NCBI GenBank assembly: GCA_029005335.1
Contig: JAQXFT010000065.1
Location: 1 to 28,690, forward strand
Length of the DNA stretch: 28,690 nucleotides
Reading direction: 5' to 3'
From: Oscillospiraceae bacterium
GTDB taxonomy: Bacteria; Bacillota; Clostridia; Oscillospirales; Ruminococcaceae
Shown: positions 8,409-17,125 of the stretch, one piece after another
Layout: every line of letters starts with the position of its first letter
Position numbering within the stretch: the first letter of the stretch is position 1
Notes under the pieces: model-generated
Told to the model about the DNA's origin: nothing
The model's input: the letters and a program-made list of their open reading frames with translations, nothing else
The model's database searches: none
Position numbers and translations under genes: made by a program

Positions 8409-9092
8409 TCACCTGCCCGTTAAAATACGTCTTGCTTCATGAGTTTCAAGGTCGGCGAGCCTCGTTGGTATTGGTATATGACTTTCCTTGTCAATAAGCT
8501 TTAAAGTAATTTCAGTTGCCGTATCAAGAGTTATATAATTGCCTGCCGATACGAACACAGGTTTTACATTGTCATGAGTTCTCAAGGCTCTGCCGTATGT
8601 TTTTCCGTCAACAACTATATCTGTAAAGCTTCCGGCACTTGAATCAGGTTCAGTATAATCTGTATTGTTTACACGGAAGTAAGTTTTAGCAACTCCGATT
8701 GAAGGCGTATCAAGATAGAATGATGCGTGCGTTGCTATACCCATATTCCGAGGGTGAAGATAGCCGTTTCCGTCAAACATATAAATATCAGGCTTTACTT
8801 CTGATTTTTCAACAGTTTTCAGAACAAGCGGAAGTTCTCTGAACGCAAGAAATCCCGATACATACGGCACTTCTATTTTACCGCTGTACTGATTTTTTTC
8901 AATAATTTCATGTGTATTGTAATCAATAACAACTATACAGCATACAGCATATTCCTCCTGATTTTCATTTTTCCAGTATGCCAAATCCACTCCCGCAACA
9001 GTCTTTATTTCAGATTTTTCAAGACGGTCGGAAAGGTTTATTTTATCTCTTAAAGATTCCTGTATTTTTAAAAATTCGTGTTCATTGTTCAT
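8409..9092 (-). CDS. nfi: Endonuclease V (deoxyinosine 3'-endonuclease)
   Basis: Nicks DNA at the second phosphodiester bond 3' to deoxyinosine, starting repair of deaminated adenine. 227 aa, family length. Visible motifs: AGVDLAYW with a metal-binding Asp at about 35, FLAFRELPL, and DGNGYLHPRNMGIATHASF, which holds the conserved Asp/Gly/His set, followed by SIGVAKTYF. It lies between mutL (11 bases) and miaA (6 bases), so its expression is tied to mismatch repair. GAGGTGA precedes the ATG by about 7 bases. Confidence 0.95.
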   Translation of the reverse strand: MNNEHEFLKIQESLRDKINLSDRLEKSEIKTVAGVDLAYWKNENQEEYAVCCIVVIDYNTHEIIEKNQYSGKIEVPYVSGFLAFRELPLVLKTVEKSEVKPDIYMFDGNGYLHPRNMGIATHASFYLDTPSIGVAKTYFRVNNTDYTEPDSSAGSFTDIVVDGKTYGRALRTHDNVKPVFVSAGNYITLDTATEITLKLIDKESHIPIPTRLADLETHEARRILTGR

Positions 9093-9103
9093 TCAGGTTC
9101 ACC

Positions 9104-10999
9104 TCAGAGCTTTCTCCTGAATTGTCTTTCGATATTGTTTTTAGTCATGGTAAACATAACAGGTCTGCCGTGGGGACAGTGACGGATATTTTCATCATTG
9201 TAAACTATTTCAGCAAGCTTCTGAAGTTCGGATATATCGTTTTTGTCATTGGCTTTTATTGCTGATTTGCATGCCATTGTGTGAAGTATATCATCTGTTG
9301 CATGGGATTCGGGATTCTGACGGCACTGTATGAAATTTTCCGCTATTTCGGAAATTATTTCCTCCATATCAAGTTCTTTCAGAAAATCGGGAACACCCTT
9401 TATAATTATATAAGGCTTCTGCGAATAGTCAAACAGAAATCCCATATTTCCGAGACGTTCGGAATTTGTTTCCATTTCGGAAAATTCCTCATCTGAAAGC
9501 AGAATTTTATTTTCAGAAAGAATCATCTGCATATACTGTCTGCAATTCTGATTTTTAAGCCTTTCAAATATAACACGCTCATGGGCTGCGTGCTTGTCAA
9601 TCATTATTATATTGTCATCAGCTTCTGCCATGATGTAATTTCTGAAGGCTTCTCCTATTACATGAATTTTCTTTTCAGGCTCTTTAAATTCAGGAAGCTT
9701 TTCCTGTACCGGTTCAGTATGTTCAAAGGATTTCTGATTTATATAGCTGAATCCGGAAATATTATTATTATTTTCTTCTTCTCCGGAATCCTCTTCGGCT
9801 TCAATAAAAACATCTGTATTGATTGTGCGGTCTGTATCATTATTATTGATTTCATATTCAGCCGGAATATCGGAAACAACAGGATTTTCGGATAATTTGC
9901 TCTCTGCCTCCTCAATATTTTCGGGGCTGGTGAAAATATTATTATCATTCGGATTGCTTTCAGATTCGGGAATTTCGTCATAGTTCTGAAACTTGAATTC
10001 ATATGTAAGACCGGTCTCAAGAAGTGCATTTTTTACCGCAAAGTAAATTGAATCGGATATTTTCTTTTCATCAGAAAATCTTACTTCTGCCTTTGAGGGG
10101 TGTATATTGACATCTACTGTTGACGGATTTACATCAATCATAAGTATGCATACCGGAAATTTTCCGGTCATAAGGAGATTGTTATAGGCACTTTCAAGTG
10201 CTACCTGACATATAAGAGATTTTACATATCTGCCATTCACGAAAAAATTCTGAAATGTACGGTTTGCCTTTGCATACAAGGGCTTTATTACAAATCCGCT
10301 TATTTTAACTCCGTCTTCATCATAACTGACGGGTATCATATCTCCTGCCAAATCCTTTCCGTAAACAGCATATATTGCGGAATATATATTTCCGTCTCCG
10401 CTTGAATTAAATTCAAGCTTTCCGTCACGTATGAATTTAAAAGCTACTTCGGGGTGCGAAAGTGCCGTCTTCTGCACAATTTTACTTATAGCATTTGCTT
10501 CGGTAACATCTTTTTTCATAAAATTGCGTCTTACGGGAACGTTGAAAAACAAATCACGTATAACTATTGATGTACCGTCCGGACAGCCTGTTTTTTCATG
10601 CAGTCTTTCAATACTGCCTTCTGTTATATAATGTGTTCCGTATTCATCGGCTTTACGCTTTGTCATAACATCAACTCTGGCTACTGCTGATACTGATGCC
10701 AGAGCTTCTCCCCTGAATCCGAGAGTCATAATATTATCAAGGTCATCTTTTGCGGAAATTTTACTTGTTGCATGACGGAGAAATGCTGTCGGAACATCTT
10801 CATATTCCATACCGCAGCCGTCATCAGTTATACGCATAAATGAAGTTCCGCCTTTTTTTATTTCAACAGTAATATGTTCTGCTCCTGCATCTATGGAATT
10901 TTCAATAAGCTCCTTTATTACAGATGCCGGACGCTCTATAACCTCTCCGGCTGCTATAAGTTCAGAAATATCCTTGCTGAGTACTTTTATTTTTGACAT
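9104..10999 (-). CDS. mutL: DNA mismatch repair protein MutL (endonuclease type)
   Basis: GHKL ATPase that links MutS mismatch recognition to strand nicking. From the ATG at 10999 it has 631 aa. The N-terminal ATPase motifs are ELIENSIDAGA, DDGCGM and GFRGEALASV. The middle (about 340-450) is a low-complexity acidic linker. The C-terminal domain carries the nuclease motif DKHAAHERVIFE from Asp468, then ACKSAIKAND and CPHGRP. MutL here should therefore nick DNA itself, as in bacteria without MutH. I chose 10999 because AAAGGGG lies 7 bases upstream; the longer TTG start at 11026 has no SD. It is 35 bases after mutS. Confidence 0.96.
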   Translation of the reverse strand: MSKIKVLSKDISELIAAGEVIERPASVIKELIENSIDAGAEHITVEIKKGGTSFMRITDDGCGMEYEDVPTAFLRHATSKISAKDDLDNIMTLGFRGEALASVSAVARVDVMTKRKADEYGTHYITEGSIERLHEKTGCPDGTSIVIRDLFFNVPVRRNFMKKDVTEANAISKIVQKTALSHPEVAFKFIRDGKLEFNSSGDGNIYSAIYAVYGKDLAGDMIPVSYDEDGVKISGFVIKPLYAKANRTFQNFFVNGRYVKSLICQVALESAYNNLLMTGKFPVCILMIDVNPSTVDVNIHPSKAEVRFSDEKKISDSIYFAVKNALLETGLTYEFKFQNYDEIPESESNPNDNNIFTSPENIEEAESKLSENPVVSDIPAEYEINNNDTDRTINTDVFIEAEEDSGEEENNNNISGFSYINQKSFEHTEPVQEKLPEFKEPEKKIHVIGEAFRNYIMAEADDNIIMIDKHAAHERVIFERLKNQNCRQYMQMILSENKILLSDEEFSEMETNSERLGNMGFLFDYSQKPYIIIKGVPDFLKELDMEEIISEIAENFIQCRQNPESHATDDILHTMACKSAIKANDKNDISELQKLAEIVYNDENIRHCPHGRPVMFTMTKNNIERQFRRKL

Positions 11000-11034
11000 T
11001 CCGCAGTCCCCTTTCCTCTTATTCAAGTTAAGAT

Positions 11035-13644
11035 TTACCTTATCATATCAAGCATATCTTTGAGAAGTTCACGGCATTCACTGTCCGAAAGCTCATCAAC
11101 ATTGGTTTTTTCAAGCATTCGCAGAGCATTTTCCCTGCTCTGAAATTCAAAGGTTTTCTGACTGCTCTCTGATACTGATTTTTTATGATTATTTTTTTCC
11201 TCCATCTGTGAGAGTATCTCTCTTGCACGGATTATAACCTTATTCGGAAGTCCCGCAAGCTTTGCAACATCTATACCGTAGCTTTCATCAACTCCGCCAT
11301 TTACTATCTTACGGAGAAATCTTATGCTGTCTCCCTTTTTGTTTACGGCTATACTGTAATTTCTTATGCCCTCAAGCTCGTTTTCAAGCTCGATAAGCTC
11401 ATGATAATGAGTAGCGAAAAGAGTTTTACAGCGTAATTTTTTTGATGTGCAGATATATTCTGCAACAGCCTTTGCAATGCTTACGCCGTCAAAAGTGGAA
11501 GTACCTCTGCCTACCTCATCAAGAATTACAAGGCTGTTCGGAGTAGCATTTTTCAGTATATCTGCGACTTCACTCATTTCAACCATAAAGGTACTCTGTC
11601 CGGCGGAAAGGTCATCAGAAGCCCCCACTCTTGTAAAGATTCTGTCAACAACGGATATTTTAGCGGAATTTGCCGGTACAAATGAACCAATCTGTGCCAT
11701 AAGGGTAATTATTGCAGTCTGACGCATATATGTTGATTTTCCCGACATATTAGGCCCTGTTATTATTGACATTCTGTTCTGGTTTGTATTAAGATAAACA
11801 TCATTGGGAACAAATACTTCTTCATCAAGCATAAGCTCTATTACAGGGTGTCTTCCGGCTTTTATATCTATAATGCCATCTATTGAAATATCAGGCTTTA
11901 TATACTGATTTCTTATAGCTGTATCCGCAAATGATGCAAGCACATCTACTGCAGAAATCGCCTCTGCTGTACGCTGTACCTTTTCAAGCTGTGATGACAC
12001 ATAATCTCTTATTTCAGAAAAAATATCCGCCTCAAGCGACAATGCCCTGTCCTTTGCACTGAGAATACTGTTTTCAGCATTTTTCAGCTCCTCTGTGATA
12101 AACCGCTCCGAATTTGCAAGAGTCTGCTTTCTTATATAGCCCTCCGGAACAAGTGAATAATATGAGCGTGTAACCTCTATATAATAGCCGAATACACGGT
12201 TATATCCGATTTTAAGATTTTTTATTCCTGTTGATTCACGTTCACGCTGTTCTATGTTTTCGATAATCTCCTGACCGTGATTCATAATATGCCTGAGTTC
12301 GTCAAGCTCTTTATTGAATCCGTCCTTGATAACCCCTCCGTCCCTGACTGATACCGGTGGTTCATCGGCTATCGAATTTCCAATCAGATTTGATATGTTT
12401 TCAAGGGTATCTATATCACTATTATATTTTGCCATAAGCTTTGAACGGCTAAGCTGTCCGAGCTTTTCCTTTAAAAGCGGAAGCTGTTCAGCCGTCATGC
12501 AAAGCGATTTCAAATCCCTCGGAGTCGCTGTCTTATACATTACTCTTGTCATAAGGCGTTCCATATCATAGACATTGTCAAGTATATCCCTGATTTCCAT
12601 AAGTATTACGCTGTATCTGACAAGAATCTCAACAGCATCAAGACGTTCCATAATTTTTGCCGGACTCACAAGAGGCTGTTCAATATAGTTTTTAAGCAAA
12701 CGCCTGCCCATTGATGTTTTTGTTGAATCAAGAACCCACAAAAGAGAACCTTTTTTCTCTTTGTTTCTGAGAGTTTCCGTAAGCTCAAGATTTCTTCTTG
12801 CATTAAGGTCAAGACCCATATACAGACGGCTGTCAAGAATTTTTATTGATGTAAATCTTGATACTGATGACTTCTGGGTATCTCCTATATAATCAAAAAG
12901 TCCGCATACTGCACAGCAGTCCTCGCCGTCCTCACTTATATTCAGTTCCGAGAGATTTTTTATGTGAAAAATATGCTTTATATTATCAGCATTTCTTTCA
13001 GGAGAAAAGCATATTCTTTCTCTGAGCGTTACTGTACATGAAAGGCGTGATTTTATAAAATCCGCAACACTCTTCAAATCAAGAAAATCCTCATTCAGTA
13101 TTATTTCAGCAGGCTGGTATCTCGAAAGCTCATTTATTATTTCACCTGTATCCGAATCCTCAATAGTTATCAGAGAGGCTTCTCCCGTTGAAATATCCGC
13201 AAAAGCCAGTCCGCATTTTTTGCTGTTACTGTTATAATATGCAGAGCATATATAATTGTTTGAGCTTTCATCAAGCATATTTCCGTCAGTAATAGTTCCG
13301 GCTGTAACTACCTTTATTACATCACGGACTACTATTCCCTTTGATTCGGCTGGGTCTGTAAGCTGTTCGCATACGGCAACCTTATATCCCGAATCAACAA
13401 GCTTTTTTATATATATATCCGCACTGTGAAACGGGACTCCGCACATAGGTGCTTTTTCATCAAGTCCGCAGTCACGTCCGGTAAGAGTAAGCTCCAGTAT
13501 TTTTGAAGCAAGAAGTGCATCATCAAAAAACATCTCATAAAAATCCCCCAGACGGAAGAATAATATGCAGTCCTTATACTTGTCCTTTACCTCAGAATAC
13601 TGTTGCATCATAGGAGATAATCTGCTTTTATCTGTATCTGTCAT
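11035..13644 (-). CDS. mutS: DNA mismatch recognition protein MutS
   Basis: Binds mispaired and looped bases and recruits MutL. The 869-aa product has the mismatch-binding N-terminus with the Phe-x-Glu motif inside GDFYEMF (about 31-37), connector, lever and clamp regions, and a C-terminal ABC-type ATPase. The Walker A motif GPNMSGKST is at 630-638, followed by the Walker B/signature region LVILDEVGRGTSTFDG at about 700-720 and the switch His in ATHYHEL. The end has LSDSECRELLKDMLDMIR, a helical tail common in MutS1. Gaps are 24 bases to the YlbF-like gene and 35 to mutL. Confidence 0.97.
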   Translation of the reverse strand: MTDTDKSRLSPMMQQYSEVKDKYKDCILFFRLGDFYEMFFDDALLASKILELTLTGRDCGLDEKAPMCGVPFHSADIYIKKLVDSGYKVAVCEQLTDPAESKGIVVRDVIKVVTAGTITDGNMLDESSNNYICSAYYNSNSKKCGLAFADISTGEASLITIEDSDTGEIINELSRYQPAEIILNEDFLDLKSVADFIKSRLSCTVTLRERICFSPERNADNIKHIFHIKNLSELNISEDGEDCCAVCGLFDYIGDTQKSSVSRFTSIKILDSRLYMGLDLNARRNLELTETLRNKEKKGSLLWVLDSTKTSMGRRLLKNYIEQPLVSPAKIMERLDAVEILVRYSVILMEIRDILDNVYDMERLMTRVMYKTATPRDLKSLCMTAEQLPLLKEKLGQLSRSKLMAKYNSDIDTLENISNLIGNSIADEPPVSVRDGGVIKDGFNKELDELRHIMNHGQEIIENIEQRERESTGIKNLKIGYNRVFGYYIEVTRSYYSLVPEGYIRKQTLANSERFITEELKNAENSILSAKDRALSLEADIFSEIRDYVSSQLEKVQRTAEAISAVDVLASFADTAIRNQYIKPDISIDGIIDIKAGRHPVIELMLDEEVFVPNDVYLNTNQNRMSIITGPNMSGKSTYMRQTAIITLMAQIGSFVPANSAKISVVDRIFTRVGASDDLSAGQSTFMVEMSEVADILKNATPNSLVILDEVGRGTSTFDGVSIAKAVAEYICTSKKLRCKTLFATHYHELIELENELEGIRNYSIAVNKKGDSIRFLRKIVNGGVDESYGIDVAKLAGLPNKVIIRAREILSQMEEKNNHKKSVSESSQKTFEFQSRENALRMLEKTNVDELSDSECRELLKDMLDMIR

Positions 13645-13668
13645 TTTTCGTATACTCCTGTTCTGTTT

Positions 13669-14073
13669 TTAATGACAGCCTCCGCATGAACCGCAATTTC
13701 CACTGCAGCTGTGAGTTATCTGACAGGTATCGGGGTCTTCTCCGTTTGCACACATTGTGATTATACTGTTGATTTCATTGAGAAGATTATCCATCTCGTC
13801 TCTCTTTACTGAGAAATTCATCATGTTTTCATTCTGCATGATTTCTGAATAGAGGTTCTGAAGCTCGCTGTTAAGAGTGTTTATACGCTCATCATCTTTT
13901 TCAGGCTTGCCTGATTCCATGCTTATTTCCATACGCTTCATTTCAAATTCGTGAATCATTTTCTGAAGCTTCTCGTCATTGTCGTTAATATTTTTTGCGT
14001 TAATATATGCAATATATCTCTCGTCCTTCTGAAGTTCCTTTCCAAATTCTCTTGCCATTTTAATAATATCCAT
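13669..14073 (-). CDS. YlbF/YmcA (RicA/RicF)-family protein with Cys-rich tail
   Basis: 134 aa. An all-helical YlbF-like domain (about 1-105; DIIKMAREFGKELQKDERY and NMMNFSVKRDEMDNLLNEIN) is followed by a tail with six Cys in about 28 residues: ITMCANGEDPDTCQITHSC then GNC, GSC and GGC. In Bacillus, YlbF, YmcA and YaaT form a complex that carries iron-sulfur clusters and affects RNA processing, and ymcA lies beside miaB as here. I infer that the tail binds an Fe-S cluster or zinc. Which of RicA or RicF it corresponds to cannot be decided by eye. AAGGAG lies about 9 bases before the ATG. Confidence 0.85.
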   Translation of the reverse strand: MDIIKMAREFGKELQKDERYIAYINAKNINDNDEKLQKMIHEFEMKRMEISMESGKPEKDDERINTLNSELQNLYSEIMQNENMMNFSVKRDEMDNLLNEINSIITMCANGEDPDTCQITHSCSGNCGSCGGCH

Positions 14074-14090
14074 AGTATTAAAATCTCCTT

Positions 14091-15452
14091 TTATATTATT
14101 TCTCCCGTTACAGCCCAGTTCATTGAATCTGTAACCTTTATATTTACAAAGCTTCCTATAAGGGATTCATCACCCTCAAATTCAGCTATTATAAATTCAT
14201 TGCTTTTTCCTGTCAGAAAGCCCTCATGCTTTCTGCTTTTTCCGTCAGCAAGCACTCTCATTGTTTTTCCGACAAAGCGTTTATAATGTCTGTCGGATAT
14301 TTCTCTCTGAACCTCAAGAAGCTCCCTCATACGACGGCTTTTTACTTCTTCGGGAATCGTGTCACTTATTTCGCTTGCCTTTGTACCGCTACGCTTTGAA
14401 TATATAAATGAATATATGTTGTCATATTCTACCTGCTTTATAAGTCTGACAGTATCCTGAAATTCCTCATCAGTTTCATTCGGAAAGCCTACTATTATAT
14501 CTGTTGTAAGCGAAAAATCCTTATAACGCTCTCTGAGATATTTTACCGTTTCAAGATATTTTTCAACTGTATAATTACGGTTCATGGCTCTGAGTATGCT
14601 GTTGCTTCCGCTCTGCACCGGCAGATGAAGATGCTTTGCAACCTTGTCACATTCAAGAATAGTATCAAGAAGTTCCTTTGTTGCATCTTTCGGGTGTGAT
14701 GACATAAACCTTATTATAAAGTCACCCTCGATTTTGTTTATCTCCCTGAGAAGCTCCGGAAATGTCATATCATTTTCAAGGTCTTTTCCGTATGAATTTA
14801 CATTCTGTCCCAGAAGCATTATTTCTTTATAGCCCTGATTTACAAGTGCAGTTACTTCGTCTATTATGTCCTGAGAATTTCTGCTTCTCTCACGTCCCCT
14901 GACATAAGGCACAATACAATAAGTACAGAAGTTATTGCAACCGAACATTATCGGCACTGATGCCTTAAAACTGCTTTCCCTTACCTGCTCCGCCCTGCAT
15001 GAAAAATCTGCATACTCAGATATATCATATGCAAATCTGTTGCTGTTCAGGTGTTCATAAATAAGTCCGGGCAGAGAATTTATTGCAGATGTTCCCAATA
15101 CTATATCTACCTGAGGATATGATTTTTTTATCCTTTCAAGGTTCTTTTCCTGAGCCGTCATACAGCCTGATACTCCGATTATCAAATCCGGCTTTTCGGC
15201 TTTAAGCTTCTTCATGCTTCCTATGATTCCGAATACCCTCTCCTCTGCACTCTCTCTCACCGCACAGGTATTCAGTATTATAATATCAGAGTCTTCCGGA
15301 CTGTCTGTAAAAGAAAATCCTATTTCCTTGAGTATGCCTTTTATCTTTTCTCCGTCAGATACATTAAGCTGACAGCCAAAGCTATGCACATAGGCTTTTT
15401 TATTATTTCCGTAAAAAATTTCTTTCAGTTTCTTCCTGTAATCCAATTCCAA
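14091..15452 (-). CDS. miaB: tRNA-2-methylthio-N6-dimethylallyladenosine synthase
   Basis: Radical-SAM methylthiotransferase that converts i6A37 to ms2i6A37 in tRNA. 453 aa. The N-terminal UPF0004 domain has its three cluster ligands Cys27, Cys63 and Cys97. The radical-SAM motif CNNFCTYC gives Cys172, Cys176 and Cys179, and a C-terminal TRAM domain is at about 385-453. The start is TTG at 15452 with AGGGG 7 bases upstream. First gene of the minus-strand string, about 20 bases after the predicted transcription start. MiaA, which makes its substrate, lies eight kilobases downstream in the same direction. Confidence 0.96.
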   Translation of the reverse strand: MELDYRKKLKEIFYGNNKKAYVHSFGCQLNVSDGEKIKGILKEIGFSFTDSPEDSDIIILNTCAVRESAEERVFGIIGSMKKLKAEKPDLIIGVSGCMTAQEKNLERIKKSYPQVDIVLGTSAINSLPGLIYEHLNSNRFAYDISEYADFSCRAEQVRESSFKASVPIMFGCNNFCTYCIVPYVRGRERSRNSQDIIDEVTALVNQGYKEIMLLGQNVNSYGKDLENDMTFPELLREINKIEGDFIIRFMSSHPKDATKELLDTILECDKVAKHLHLPVQSGSNSILRAMNRNYTVEKYLETVKYLRERYKDFSLTTDIIVGFPNETDEEFQDTVRLIKQVEYDNIYSFIYSKRSGTKASEISDTIPEEVKSRRMRELLEVQREISDRHYKRFVGKTMRVLADGKSRKHEGFLTGKSNEFIIAEFEGDESLIGSFVNIKVTDSMNWAVTGEII

Positions 15453-15479
15453 AAAATCACCCCTTATTTATAATATGAT

Positions 15480-15508
15480 ATTATATCACATCTTTAATTC
15501 CAATGCAA
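15480..15508 (-). promoter_or_regulatory. Sigma-A promoter at the head of the miaB string
   Basis: On the minus strand: TTGCAT (weak -35), 17-base spacer, and TATAAT preceded by TG (perfect extended -10). It lies just downstream of the terminator of the dockerin operon and about 28 bases before the miaB TTG start. Confidence 0.75.
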
Positions 15509-15521
15509 GTACTTATTCTCC

Positions 15522-15564
15522 AAAAAAAGAGGAACTCCGCCATTTTTCAGGCGAAGCCCCTCTT
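15522..15564 (-). terminator. Intrinsic terminator of the sigma/anti-sigma/dockerin operon
   Basis: On the minus strand a 15-bp stem (AAGAGGGGCTTCGCC with GGCGGAGTTCCTCTT, three G-T wobbles) closes an 8-base loop and runs into TTTTTGG. It starts about 40 bases after the dockerin gene stop. Confidence 0.88.
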
Positions 15565-15604
15565 CTGGGAAAAATATGGAATGAAACGAATTTTCATGTA
15601 GCAA

Positions 15605-17071
15605 TCATACTATTTCACAGCTGTCATCAACGGATATTCTTCTGTTGTCATAGAAAATATCTGCAACAAGTCTGTATTTGTTTTGGTAATCTGCTTCATA
15701 TTGTTTATTGAATATGTAATACAGTCCATTTGCATTTATATCTTCTGTTATTATGCTTATATACTTTCCGAAAATATTTTTCTGAAAAAGTATACAGCCT
15801 GAGGTATCGGATAAATCCTTGTTGCTTACTATTTTTACATAGCAATCTGCCAATCCGCTGTATGAGCTGATATTTACAGTCACATTTTTTATATTGACTG
15901 TATATCCCGGTATATTCCGGCATACAGTCATATAATCAAATTCATCTATTACTCCGTCATTATTCACATCTGCAATATCTATATAATATGAATCCCTCTC
16001 TGTATCTCCTCGGAGTATACTGCTTATTATTACTGCATCAGCCATATTTACTGTACCGTCTCCATTTATATCAGGACTGTTAGTATTTTCAGGCTCAGAA
16101 GGAGTGTTTGCTGTCTCAGATACAGTTGTTGTAGCAGGCTTTGTAGTCGTTACAAAAGCCACTGTTGTGGTTGTTGTTACAGAAGGATTTGTAGTCAGTA
16201 CAGGAATTGTCGTTGTGGCAACTGTAGTATTCAGTGATGTACAAATGGGTTCATTGTCTGTTGTCGACGGTTCAGATGGTACTGTTGTTGTATCTTCAGT
16301 CTGACCTTCGTCAAAGATATATTTTTCAGGCTTTCCGGAAATAATTCTCTCCGTACAGCTTATTTCCTCATATGCAAGCTTTATATCATAAATATTGTAA
16401 AAAATAGGCATTTCCCACAAATCCTCTAAAAATTGATTGGCAAAATCTATATCCGTTGATTCGTCAAGCCCGACATCATAATATATCGCTCCGTTTTCAT
16501 CTACAAGAGCATCGCTGACCGATACCACTTTATCACTCAGTTCATAAAAATCCGGAACATCTTCCGCATAATCCACATAAAATCTTATAGTATGCGAATA
16601 GATATACTCTTTATCATAAACTTTACAGGCAGTATATATTCTTTTAAGAAAGGCTTCCGCTTCATCACTTCCTGTGATTCCCAGACCCTTTCTGATAAAA
16701 AAATTTATATCATAATTTTCATCACAAGTATCAGTTCTGAAATAATATGCGTTGTCGGTCTCTTTATATCTGTATTTATAATTCAGACGCTCCGCAAGCT
16801 GTACCTCTCCGATAAAAAGCTCAAAGTTTCCGGCATTTATACTATTTTCAATATTATTCAAATCATCTGCTGAAAAATCCTTCAAATCCACTATAATACC
16901 GTCATAGACACATTCCGACCTGTATTTATAATTCAAATCAGGACTGTATTCCTCATAAACTCCCTCATTTAATGCACCGGCTTCAAAGCTTATCAGATAT
17001 CCGCTCCCGATACACATTAACAGCATTATTAATATGCCTGTTAAAATTCCCGTAAAACCTTTCGCATTCAT
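15605..17071 (-). CDS. Membrane-associated or secreted protein with Thr-rich linker and type I dockerin
   Basis: 488 aa. A hydrophobic N-terminal segment (about 6-29) is a signal peptide or membrane anchor; no clear cleavage site follows. Residues about 35-255 form an unrecognised domain rich in Tyr, Asp and Glu with few Cys. A Thr/Pro/Ser linker (about 258-332) leads to two calcium-loop repeats of a type I dockerin, DINGDGTVNMAD (334-345) and DVNNDGVIDEFD (368-379). A further C-terminal domain of about 98 residues ends the protein. Dockerins bind cohesins of cellulosome scaffoldins. An internal dockerin with a C-terminal extra domain and no recognisable catalytic module is unusual. GGGAG lies 8 bases before the ATG. 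It is the third gene of the sigma operon, 54 bases after the anti-sigma gene. Confidence 0.85.
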   Translation of the reverse strand: MNAKGFTGILTGILIMLLMCIGSGYLISFEAGALNEGVYEEYSPDLNYKYRSECVYDGIIVDLKDFSADDLNNIENSINAGNFELFIGEVQLAERLNYKYRYKETDNAYYFRTDTCDENYDINFFIRKGLGITGSDEAEAFLKRIYTACKVYDKEYIYSHTIRFYVDYAEDVPDFYELSDKVVSVSDALVDENGAIYYDVGLDESTDIDFANQFLEDLWEMPIFYNIYDIKLAYEEISCTERIISGKPEKYIFDEGQTEDTTTVPSEPSTTDNEPICTSLNTTVATTTIPVLTTNPSVTTTTTVAFVTTTKPATTTVSETANTPSEPENTNSPDINGDGTVNMADAVIISSILRGDTERDSYYIDIADVNNDGVIDEFDYMTVCRNIPGYTVNIKNVTVNISSYSGLADCYVKIVSNKDLSDTSGCILFQKNIFGKYISIITEDINANGLYYIFNKQYEADYQNKYRLVADIFYDNRRISVDDSCEIV

Positions 17072-17125
17072 CTGTGTTTCTCCCGCAAAATATTTTTTCC
17101 ACTGCTTTATATACGAATATAATCC

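Noticed and set aside
11000..11026. TTG start for mutL at 11026
   Set aside because: No SD precedes it; AAAGGGG sits correctly before the ATG at 10999, where MutL homology begins.
16104..16304. Plus-strand Val/Thr-rich open frame
   Set aside because: It is the reverse complement of the Thr-rich linker of the dockerin gene; low-complexity shadow.
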